From Streptomyces gardneri (lineage in GTDB: Bacteria > Actinomycetota > Actinomycetes > Streptomycetales > Streptomycetaceae): a DNA stretch of 64,000 nucleotides. A model generated the notes under the pieces. That model searched no databases, was not told the origin of the DNA, and saw nothing but the letters and a program-made list of their open reading frames with translations. Below, piece by piece: positions 35,007 to 42,631 of this stretch; the first letter of the stretch is position 1; the number at the start of each line of letters is the position of its first letter. The translations under genes and the position numbers were made by a program. The stretch is taken from positions 78,062-142,061 of the forward strand of contig NZ_BJMN01000030.1 in the NCBI RefSeq assembly GCF_006539185.1, read 5' to 3'.

Positions 35007-37610
35007 TCAGTCCGTGCCCCGACTCTCCCAGCGGTCCCGGAACCACGTCAGAGTCTCGACGAGCAGCTCACGGTTGCGGTCTTTCTCCAGCACCGACAAC
35101 TCGAACCTGGGGTCCGGCCCCGGCTTTCTCTCCTGGAGGTCGACACCTTCGAGTTCGTTGAGGCGCCTGAGGAATTCGGCACGCAGGGCGTGGTCGGTGA
35201 AAGGCTCGTGTACGGCCAGAATCTGGAAGGCGACGTGCGCCGAGCCGGCCCACCCACTGCCCGGCATGAAGCTTATCGGCGAGATCCAGCGGCTCGGGGC
35301 GATCGTCTCACCCAGCGTGAGGAACGCGCTGCTCATGGTGTCGTTTCCTACCCAGTGGATTGAGCCGCCGAGTTCCTCCCAGTGGGCGAAGAGGGCGCGC
35401 ACCGCATCCACGGTCTCGAGGGAGTCGTGCGCCGCGAGCCGCCGGAAGAACCGCCTCTCGTCGGAGTTCTCTGCCACGAGCTGAGCGTAGAACTGGTCGG
35501 CCCGCGTCTCCTCACCCTGACTCTCCGGGGCGCGCTGCGCAGCGTCCTCCTCGCCGTCGGCTTCCCCGACCAGCGAAGCAAGCTCGTCGGCGGAGAGGCG
35601 CTGCGTCGGATCGGCGGCCCCGTTGACCGTGAAGCGCACGCCGTCGTCGCTCAGCCGGGAGCGGACGTCTCCTCCCGCGTCCTGAGGCGTCCAGCGGAAG
35701 CCGTCGGAGACCTTGCCCTCGGAAGTGAGCACCCGGTACGCGTTGGCCACCCCCGGCGTATTGGCCAGATGGTTGCCCACGGCCTGGGCTCCGGAGCCGA
35801 TGAACGCCGCGAGATCGCCGTACGACGTCCAAGTACCGTGGGGGAGCGCGGCGAGCACTTGGTGGGCCAGGTTCCAGTCCCGGCTCCGCTCCGCTCGGCC
35901 GACTCCGCGCAACGGAGCCGGCCACAGCGCGATCGCGCGGTCGGCGAGTTCGTCGGCACGTGCGCGGATCTCGTCCGCGCCCCACCGTTCTGTGGCCGCG
36001 ATGCGGCGGTTCATCTCCAGGTGGCTGCCCTGGAGCAGGTCCTGCTTGCGCTCGAAGGGGTGATTGGACAACTCCGCGTTGACCGCGGTGAGCGTCAGGT
36101 TCCCGAGCGTGTGCTGGAGTCGGGAGTGCAGGTCCTCCGCGCTCTCACCGTCGACCACGTCCTCGCTCAACATCCGGAGCCACTCGTCGCCCGGCGACTG
36201 CGGCATGACGTGCTCGATCGTGAGCTGCGCGGCGGCGAAGTCGACCGGTTCGGGATGCTCGTAACTCTCCTCCAACCGCTGGAGCACCATCTTGCGCTGG
36301 TGCCCGCGTCCGAACTTGTAGAAGGGCGCCGTCCGGACCTTCTCGCGCAGCTCGTCGTCATCGGGCCAGAAGCGGTTCTCGGCGGAGAGGAGCTGGTGCA
36401 GCCCGTCGGCGACAGCCACGTCCAGCGGGAGCTGCCCGGGCACTGCCTGGAAGATCCGGTTGAGGTTGTTCGTCGGCACCCGGCACATCATCCGGCGCAC
36501 CAGGAAGCTCTCGACGTACGACATCGCGCGGGCCGTGTCCGTGGAGTCAAGCTCCCCGCGCTCGCGCCGGTCGAGCAGCAGCATCAGCGCGGGATAGGTG
36601 ACCTGGGCCTGCCAGGTGTCCAGACGGTGCAGATGGGCGCGGACCGCTTTGTTCGCCTCTTCCTCGGGGTGGAGCAGCCGACGGAAGAGGGCGCCGCGCC
36701 GGTACAACTCCCTGATGTACGCCTCGATCTCCGCCTCGCTGACCTCACCCCGCTCGAAGCGCTGCTGCTGAGCCGCGTACAGGTCCTGGCGGCGGACCCG
36801 GTCGTCTCCGTCGAGCACCAGCTGCAACCACATGAGCTGTTCCAGCTCGTCGTTGCTCAGACTGTCCTGCAAGGGAAGCCAGTAGGTCTCGTAGATGTGC
36901 TCACCGCGGGTGGGCAGACGCATGAACAGGTAGTTGCGCAGCAGGTCGGCCTGGCTCAGCTTGAGGCCGGTGTTGTTGAGGGACTCGAAGATGCGGTGCA
37001 CGTTGTCCGCGCGCTCGGCTGTCACCGCCACCAGCGTGAGCCGGGAGGTGATGGCCTCCTCGATGCGGAGCACGTCCTGCGGGGCGGCCGGATCGGCGGC
37101 CTCGACGAGCTTGCGGCGGAAGTAGCCGTAGGCGGCGGCGACGGCTCCGCCGGCGGCCTGCTCTGAGAGCGGCCCGCGCACGTATGCCGCGAACTGCGCC
37201 CGGTCAGCCTGGGTCGGCAGCAGTCGGAAGCGATCGCTCCCGTTCTTGCGCTTGTTGATGAGGTATTCCTCGTCGATGCGCTCGGCCTCGTCCGGCTCGC
37301 CGTCCGCTATGTGGTCGCGGATCGCGGCCAGGGCGAGCGACAGCGTGGTCAGCCGCTGCTGTCCGTCGACGACGAGCCAGCGGGGGAAGGTCGCCTCGTT
37401 CTGCGGCGACGGCGCGAGCACCACGGACCCCAGGAAGTGTGTGCTCGCCTTCTCCCCGGACTCCAGCAGCTCGGCCTGCTCCAGGATGTCGGTCCACAGC
37501 TGTCTGAGCTGCTTCTCCGTCCAGGAGTACGTCCGCTGATAGAGCGGCACCTGGAACTGCTGTGCCCTGCCCTGGACGAGATCGGCGAACAGCGTCTCCT
37601 TCGCCTGCAC
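35007..37610 (-). CDS. GmrSD-type DUF262/DUF1524 enzyme with alkyltransferase-like domain
   Basis: 867 residues. DUF262 (about 1-330) carries PLYQRTYSW and WLVVDGQQRLTTL, the ParB/Srx-like NTP-binding motif. DUF1524 (about 440-570) has the His-Me/HNH nuclease motif LTIEHVMPQS and HTLGNLTL. Residues about 585-660 form an alkyltransferase-like (ATL/MGMT) winged-helix domain: VLAALPHGTWTSYGDLA, GAQAVGNHL. The PCHR active-site loop with the reactive Cys is missing, so it should bind DNA lesions or modified bases without repairing them. The last 150 residues are unassigned. GmrSD enzymes cut glucosylated or otherwise modified phage DNA. It has a free-standing position with no close minus-strand partner upstream. 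Confidence 0.85.
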   Translation of the reverse strand: MQAKETLFADLVQGRAQQFQVPLYQRTYSWTEKQLRQLWTDILEQAELLESGEKASTHFLGSVVLAPSPQNEATFPRWLVVDGQQRLTTLSLALAAIRDHIADGEPDEAERIDEEYLINKRKNGSDRFRLLPTQADRAQFAAYVRGPLSEQAAGGAVAAAYGYFRRKLVEAADPAAPQDVLRIEEAITSRLTLVAVTAERADNVHRIFESLNNTGLKLSQADLLRNYLFMRLPTRGEHIYETYWLPLQDSLSNDELEQLMWLQLVLDGDDRVRRQDLYAAQQQRFERGEVSEAEIEAYIRELYRRGALFRRLLHPEEEANKAVRAHLHRLDTWQAQVTYPALMLLLDRRERGELDSTDTARAMSYVESFLVRRMMCRVPTNNLNRIFQAVPGQLPLDVAVADGLHQLLSAENRFWPDDDELREKVRTAPFYKFGRGHQRKMVLQRLEESYEHPEPVDFAAAQLTIEHVMPQSPGDEWLRMLSEDVVDGESAEDLHSRLQHTLGNLTLTAVNAELSNHPFERKQDLLQGSHLEMNRRIAATERWGADEIRARADELADRAIALWPAPLRGVGRAERSRDWNLAHQVLAALPHGTWTSYGDLAAFIGSGAQAVGNHLANTPGVANAYRVLTSEGKVSDGFRWTPQDAGGDVRSRLSDDGVRFTVNGAADPTQRLSADELASLVGEADGEEDAAQRAPESQGEETRADQFYAQLVAENSDERRFFRRLAAHDSLETVDAVRALFAHWEELGGSIHWVGNDTMSSAFLTLGETIAPSRWISPISFMPGSGWAGSAHVAFQILAVHEPFTDHALRAEFLRRLNELEGVDLQERKPGPDPRFELSVLEKDRNRELLVETLTWFRDRWESRGTD

Positions 37611-37688
37611 GGCGTCCCCCTCGGCAATCGGTCCGGTCGTAGCGCGTGGGAAGGACTTTAGGGCTTCCCGGCGACAGTCAGGGGCACT

Positions 37689-38384
37689 TCAGCCCTCGTC
37701 GAGGCACGCACACCACAGCGCGTAAGCCCGGTCCATCTCGTCAAGTGCAGCCCGCGTGAACCGGGCGTCCAGGAAGGCCCGGTCGACGATCCGCTCCGCG
37801 AGCGCGACCAGGTGCGCCGCGACGTGCTCCACCCGCTCCCCGCGCACCCGGTCCTGAACCCGCTCCAGGCGTTCCTGACGCTCCCACAGGTCGGCGAGGC
37901 TCGCGCCCGCCTCCTCGTCGTCGTACACGGACGGCACGCGGGGCAGCAGGGCGGGGGTGAGGGCGGGGACAGGGGTCAGGGCGGCCGGTTCGTCCGGTCC
38001 GCCGTTGCCGAGGACGCGGTTGGCGATCGTACGTACGGCCTCGGAGCGTTCGACGCGCGCCGCCTGGGCTCGCAGGGCGCCGAGCAGCGCCGGGACCTCG
38101 GCCCGGTCTCGGCGCCGCAAGGTCTCCGCGAGTGCAGTCGTCAGGTCCTCGCCCAGGTCCGAGGCGTCGTCCAGTACGTCGTTCGCCGCGCCGACCTCCT
38201 CGAAGGCGCGCTGCGCGGTGCGGGCCGCCTCGGTGAGCAGGGCGATGTCCTCGGCGGTCGGCTTCACGCCCGCCTGCAGCCGGGCCACGGCCGCGTCCAG
38301 GGGGTCACCGGCCAGATCGAAGAGGTCCACACAGTCGTCTTCCAGGACGAGTTGGCCGTCCATTTCCGGTTCCAGCAGTGTCAT
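37689..38384 (-). CDS. Unknown helical protein divergent from the RelE/UvrD helicase
   Basis: 231 residues from ATG 38384. The sequence is acidic at the N-terminus (LVLEDDCVDLFDLAGD). It is otherwise mostly helical with an Arg-rich coiled-coil-like stretch (LWERQERLERVQDRVRGERVE) and a Pro-rich linker. There are no catalytic motifs or membrane segments. The gene shares a 128-bp promoter region, containing an operator copy, with the helicase at 38513. Reading the site as a minus-strand promoter gives TTGACT-N17-CATGAT. I cannot assign a family. A partner or inhibitor of the divergent helicase is possible but unproven. Confidence 0.65.
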   Translation of the reverse strand: MTLLEPEMDGQLVLEDDCVDLFDLAGDPLDAAVARLQAGVKPTAEDIALLTEAARTAQRAFEEVGAANDVLDDASDLGEDLTTALAETLRRRDRAEVPALLGALRAQAARVERSEAVRTIANRVLGNGGPDEPAALTPVPALTPALLPRVPSVYDDEEAGASLADLWERQERLERVQDRVRGERVEHVAAHLVALAERIVDRAFLDARFTRAALDEMDRAYALWCACLDEG

Positions 38385-38458
38385 CTCCCCAACAACCCCC
38401 GCGCTCGCGATGCCCCTGTGTCGTGCGGCAACTCCTGCGACGAATCATGGAGGGTTTC

Positions 38459-38473
38459 GTAAACTGAGTCAAC
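38459..38473 (+). promoter_or_regulatory. Copy 4 of the 15-bp operator
   Basis: GTAAACTGAGTCAAC lies in the divergent region between the 231-residue gene and the RelE/UvrD helicase. It matches the sites at 13778, 17538 and 18624. Its complement contains TTGACT, a likely -35 box for the minus-strand gene. It is 20 kb from the other three copies, which makes chance duplication of a local segment unlikely. Confidence 0.6.
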
Positions 38474-38512
38474 AGATAGTCTGTCGGCCGGTGCTGTCGA
38501 AGGGTGGGGAAC

Positions 38513-40669
38513 ATGCCGCAGATCGCGATCACCAACACGTTCTGGGAGGGCGTCGACCGGCTGGACAAGCCGGCCCGCGCCCGCGTCCACAAGGCGATGG
38601 CCAAGTTCCAGCAGCTGACGGTCCCGCAACTTCACGCGGACAAGGGGCTGCACCTGGAGTCGGTGGTGAGCTCGCGCGACCCGCGGATGCGGACCATCCG
38701 CGTCGACGACGGCCTGCGCATAGTGCTGCTCGCGCCCGACGACGGCAGCGACCTCTTCGTCTTCGTCCTCGTCGTCCCCCACGACAAGGCCTACTCCTGG
38801 GCCCGCCGACGGCTCTACACGGTCAACTCCGTGACCCGCTGCCTCGAAGTGCGCGACCTGACCGCCATGGAGCAGATCACCCCGCTCTTCGCTCAGGAGG
38901 CCGCCGCGGCCCCCCAACTCCTGTTCGCCCCCTGGTCGGACACCGTCCTGCGGCACCTCGGCGTCGACGACGTCACCCTGCGCGCCGCCCGCACCGTCAC
39001 CGGCAAGGCGCAACTGGAGGCGTTCGGGTCGCTGATGCCGGAGGACCAGTACGAGGCGCTGTGGCTGCTCGCCGAGGGCCTCGACCCCGACGACATCTAC
39101 CGGGACCTCGTCGCCGTACGCCAGAAGACGACCGTCGCCGAGAGCGCGGCGGGGGAGGACACCGCCGGGGACGACCTGGCCGCCGCCGTCACCCGCACCC
39201 GCAGCCGCATCGCGCTCGTCACCGGCCCCGACGACCTCGCCGACATCCTGACCAAGCCCTTCGCCGCCTGGCGGATCTTCCTCCACCCCACCCAGCGGCG
39301 CATCGCCTACCGGCCCGGCTATGCCGGACCCGCCCAGATCACCGGTGGCCCCGGCACCGGAAAGACGGTCGTCGCCCTGCACCGGGTCAAGCACCTCCTG
39401 GACCGGGCACCCGACACGCGCGTCCTCCTCACCACCTACACCGGAGCCCTGGCCCGCTCCCTCCAGAGCAGCCTCGCCCTGCTGCTCGACCACGACCCGG
39501 CGCTGCTCGCCCGTGTCGACGTCACCACCGTCGACGCCGTCGCTCACCGCGTCGTACGGCAACTGCGCGGCAACCCGGGGACGGCGCTCGGCGACCGGGA
39601 CGAGCGGCCCCGCTGGCAGCGCGTGGCCCGCTGCCTCGAACTGCCGTGGAACGAGGCGTTCCTGTCCCAGGAGTACCGGCACGTGGTCCTCGCCCAGGAC
39701 CTGCGGAGCGAGGAGGAGTACCTGGCCTGCGAGCGGCGTGGACGCGGCAGCGCGCTCGGGCAGGCCCAGCGGCGGCGCGTCTGGCAGGCCGTGACCGTGT
39801 TCGAGGATGGCCTGGCCCGTGACCGGGCGCACACCTGGCTCCAGGTCTGCTCCGAGGCCACCCGGCTGCTGCGCGACAAACCGGGCGAGGGACCGTCGTA
39901 CGACCATGTCGTCGTGGACGAGGCGCAGGACCTGCACCCGGCGCAGTGGCGGCTGCTGCGCGTCCTGGCCCCCGAAGGGCCCGACGACTTGTTCGTCACC
40001 GGCGACCCGCACCAGCGGATCTACGACGCCCGGGTCTCCCTGCGCTCCCTCGGCATCTCCGTCGCGGGACGCAGCGGACGACTGCGCGTCAACTACCGCT
40101 GCACCGAGGAGATCCTGCGCTGGGCCCGCGGCCTGCTCGACAGCGAGCCCGTCGCCGACCTGACCGGCGACGTCCACGACACCCTCACCGGATACCGCTC
40201 GCTGCTGCACGGCGCACAGCCCGTGTGCGAGGGGCACGGGAGTGAGAACGAAGAGGCCGACGCCGTCGTCCGGCAAGTGCGCGGCTGGATGGACGCCGGG
40301 GTCGCGCCCTCGGACATCGCCGTCTGTGCCCGCTTCAACACGCTGGCGGGCAAACTCGGCGACCGCCTCGCCGCGGTCGGCGTCCCGGTGGTGCGGGTGC
40401 GGGACGGGGAACCGGAGAGTGTGGTGGGGGTGCGGGTGTCGACGCTGCACAGCATGAAGGGGCTGGAGCACCGGTGCGTCGCCGTCGCCGGGGTCACCCG
40501 CTCCGCCTTCCCGTTCGCGCCCGCCGTCACCCCGGCCGAGGTGGACGGCATTCAGCACACCACCGACCTGGCCGCCGAACGGTGCCTGCTGTTCGTCGCC
40601 TGCACCAGGGCGCGGGAGGCGCTGTATGTGTCGTACAGCGGGCGGGCCAGTGAGTTCCTGCCAGGGTGA
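38513..40669 (+). CDS. RelE-like domain fused to UvrD/Rep-type superfamily 1 helicase
   Basis: 718 residues from ATG 38513 (GGGTGGGGA just upstream). Residues 1-110 look like the RelE/ParE mRNA-interferase fold: LHLESVVSSRDPRMRTIRVDD, then VVPHDKAYSWARRRLYTVN. The helicase follows: GGPGTGKTVVALHR near 285, VVDEAQDLHPAQW near 470, TGDPHQRIYDA, NYRCTEEIL, LHSMKGLEH and VACTRAREALYV. All SF1A motifs are present, but it lacks the long 1B/2B domains of full UvrD. Such fusions occur next to restriction-like genes. The RelE part may bind RNA or ribosomes, or simply be a scaffold. Its catalytic competence cannot be judged from sequence. Confidence 0.8.
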   Translation: MPQIAITNTFWEGVDRLDKPARARVHKAMAKFQQLTVPQLHADKGLHLESVVSSRDPRMRTIRVDDGLRIVLLAPDDGSDLFVFVLVVPHDKAYSWARRRLYTVNSVTRCLEVRDLTAMEQITPLFAQEAAAAPQLLFAPWSDTVLRHLGVDDVTLRAARTVTGKAQLEAFGSLMPEDQYEALWLLAEGLDPDDIYRDLVAVRQKTTVAESAAGEDTAGDDLAAAVTRTRSRIALVTGPDDLADILTKPFAAWRIFLHPTQRRIAYRPGYAGPAQITGGPGTGKTVVALHRVKHLLDRAPDTRVLLTTYTGALARSLQSSLALLLDHDPALLARVDVTTVDAVAHRVVRQLRGNPGTALGDRDERPRWQRVARCLELPWNEAFLSQEYRHVVLAQDLRSEEEYLACERRGRGSALGQAQRRRVWQAVTVFEDGLARDRAHTWLQVCSEATRLLRDKPGEGPSYDHVVVDEAQDLHPAQWRLLRVLAPEGPDDLFVTGDPHQRIYDARVSLRSLGISVAGRSGRLRVNYRCTEEILRWARGLLDSEPVADLTGDVHDTLTGYRSLLHGAQPVCEGHGSENEEADAVVRQVRGWMDAGVAPSDIAVCARFNTLAGKLGDRLAAVGVPVVRVRDGEPESVVGVRVSTLHSMKGLEHRCVAVAGVTRSAFPFAPAVTPAEVDGIQHTTDLAAERCLLFVACTRAREALYVSYSGRASEFLPG

Positions 40670-40683
40670 GACAGCGACTGCGT

Positions 40684-42423
40684 TCAATCGCAGATGCCGT
40701 AGGTCCTGCGCGATCGGGGAAGGTGGCGCCGAGGAGAAGCCGCGATTGGGCGGCCCTCGAACAACACCCGGAACCAGTCGTCCTCCAGCAGTACCGTGAC
40801 GGTCTTGCCGCGGTACTGCACACCCACGTCGATCGTCTGCCGGTCCACCAGGATCCGTCCGGTGTGGTGGACTTTTCGGGTGACGTGGAGTTCGTCGGCG
40901 AGGTCGAGGGGCGGATCTGCTGAGACGGTGGTGCACGGCTCGACATGAAGGGGTGGTGGAGTGACGACCGGAGGGTGAAGGTACTCCAAGGTCCGCCCGC
41001 GCAACTTCGACATCGCCTTCGACTCGACCTGGCGTACGCGTTCCCTCGTGACACCCAGGATTCGGCCTGTGGCCTCGAGCGTCAGCTCTGGTCCTCCGTC
41101 GAGCCCGTGCCGCAAGGTGATCAACCGGCGCTCTCGTTCGCTGAGACAGCCGAGGATGTAGTGGACCTCCTTCGGAGACAGGTTCTTGTAGTAGGCGTCG
41201 GATTCGGACCAGTGCGTTCCGTGCACGCTTGGGTCGGCCTCCTCGTGCAGCGCATCGTCACCGATCGCCTCGGTCAGATCCTCCAATGGGAGGGTGCGGC
41301 GCACGTGAGACAGAAGCTCGGCTGCCTTGTCCAGCTGTACCTCCGCGTGGGCCGCCACTGCAGGGAGAGCGTCGGCAGGCGCGTCATGCCCAAGCTCCCG
41401 GGCGGCCTTGTGCAGTGCTATCAGGATGTCGTGGGCGTACACCGGAAGTCGGACAGTGCGGCTCTGGTCCGCTATGGCCCGCTGGATCGCCTGCCGGATC
41501 CACTGGACTGCGTACGTCGAGAACTTGAAGCCCTTGCGGTGGTCGAACTTCTCGATCGCGTGGATCATGCCGACATTGCCCTCCTGGATCAGATCCATGA
41601 GGTCCAGCCCGCGTCCTGTGTACCAGGTGGCCATACTTACCACCAGCCGTAGGTTCGCGTGGGCGAAGTCAGTGAACGCCAGTTCTCCGAGCCGGACGAG
41701 CTGTTCAAGCTCACGCCGCAGCTTCGGGGCGATCTTCCTGCCGGCCTCGTCCAACTGCTCGCGAGCCAGCAGTCCCGCCTCGATGGCCTGGGCCAGCTCC
41801 GCCTCCTGCTGTCGGGAGAGTAGCGGGAACCTGCCTATCTCCTTGCGGTAGTGCTTCAGGGAGTCGAACGCGGCCTGACGTGGGGAAGCGTCCTCCTGCG
41901 GGGCGTCGGCGCCGGGTTCGGGGCGAGGGTTCGGCGGAGGTTGGGCGGGAGGCACGGTCGCTGGATCGGCGGGCGTCTCGTGCGGCTTCTCGGCCCGCAG
42001 CGGCGGCTGGGGCGCCGAGAAAACGCCAGTACCAAGCGCTCCAACGGTCAACGCGGAAAGGTCCAGTCGGCTGTCCTGGCTCAGCTCAAGAGCGAAGTGG
42101 GGCGATCTTCGTGATTCCGGCTTAGGCTCCGCTGGAACCCGGCGTTCACCCTGCGTGTGGCTGGGCGGCTCCGCGATTGCGGGAGGCTCTGGCGTCGCCG
42201 GAGCCCCGGAACCGCCGTGCAGACCGAACGCGGCCACCGCGGCCGGAGGCAGTGCGACCCCCTCCGCCATCACCCGGCTCACCACCTCGGCCACCACCGC
42301 GGGATCCACTCCGACCAGCAGCCCCCGCAAGGCCACCGGAGTCAGGGCTCGCTGCGGGCCCGCGGCAGCCACCAGCGCCTCATGCAGCAGGGCCTGTGCA
42401 CCGGCCTCGATGTCCGTCGTCAT
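40684..42423 (-). CDS. Sigma70-family sigma factor with accessory N- and C-terminal domains
   Basis: 579 residues from ATG 42423. After an Ala/Pro-rich N-terminal region (1-200) comes region 1.2 (SLKHYRKEIGRFPLLSRQQE). Region 2 follows (NLRLVVSMATWYTGRGLDLM, then QEGNVG and FSTYAVQWIRQAIQRA), then region 3 and region 4 (LTLEATGRILGVTRERVRQ). About 90 residues follow region 4, where normal sigma factors end. They include HVTRKVHHTGRILVD and GVQYRGKTVTVLLEDDWFRV, a small beta-barrel-like segment resembling the C-terminal domain of IS481-type transposases. No anti-sigma gene is adjacent. It is divergent from the unknown 997-residue gene, which may be its target. Confidence 0.85.
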   Translation of the reverse strand: MTTDIEAGAQALLHEALVAAAGPQRALTPVALRGLLVGVDPAVVAEVVSRVMAEGVALPPAAVAAFGLHGGSGAPATPEPPAIAEPPSHTQGERRVPAEPKPESRRSPHFALELSQDSRLDLSALTVGALGTGVFSAPQPPLRAEKPHETPADPATVPPAQPPPNPRPEPGADAPQEDASPRQAAFDSLKHYRKEIGRFPLLSRQQEAELAQAIEAGLLAREQLDEAGRKIAPKLRRELEQLVRLGELAFTDFAHANLRLVVSMATWYTGRGLDLMDLIQEGNVGMIHAIEKFDHRKGFKFSTYAVQWIRQAIQRAIADQSRTVRLPVYAHDILIALHKAARELGHDAPADALPAVAAHAEVQLDKAAELLSHVRRTLPLEDLTEAIGDDALHEEADPSVHGTHWSESDAYYKNLSPKEVHYILGCLSERERRLITLRHGLDGGPELTLEATGRILGVTRERVRQVESKAMSKLRGRTLEYLHPPVVTPPPLHVEPCTTVSADPPLDLADELHVTRKVHHTGRILVDRQTIDVGVQYRGKTVTVLLEDDWFRVLFEGRPIAASPRRHLPRSRRTYGICD

Positions 42424-42631
42424 CAGAGTGCCCCCATGTGTTCTACAGCGGTGCGACGAGCCTTCTCGCATTGCACCACCCACCACTGACAATCAGCCAC
42501 GCTCCAGGTGGGAGCGCACTGTTCACCTGAAGATCCCCCATGCTCCTTATGTGAAGGAATGGTAGAACGTACAACGATGGTCGGTCCCGGGGTGAGATCG
42601 CGTACGTCCGGGGCGGGGGAAGGGGCGGGAC
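42424..42631. promoter_or_regulatory. Divergent promoter region between the sigma factor and the 997-residue gene
   Basis: These 208 bp serve the sigma gene leftward and the two-gene block rightward. I see no clear TTGAC/TAnnnT promoter and no copy of the 15-bp operator. If the sigma factor recognises a private promoter, this is the first place to look. GGGAAGGGGCGGG before the ATG at 42632 includes the ribosome site. Confidence 0.4.
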
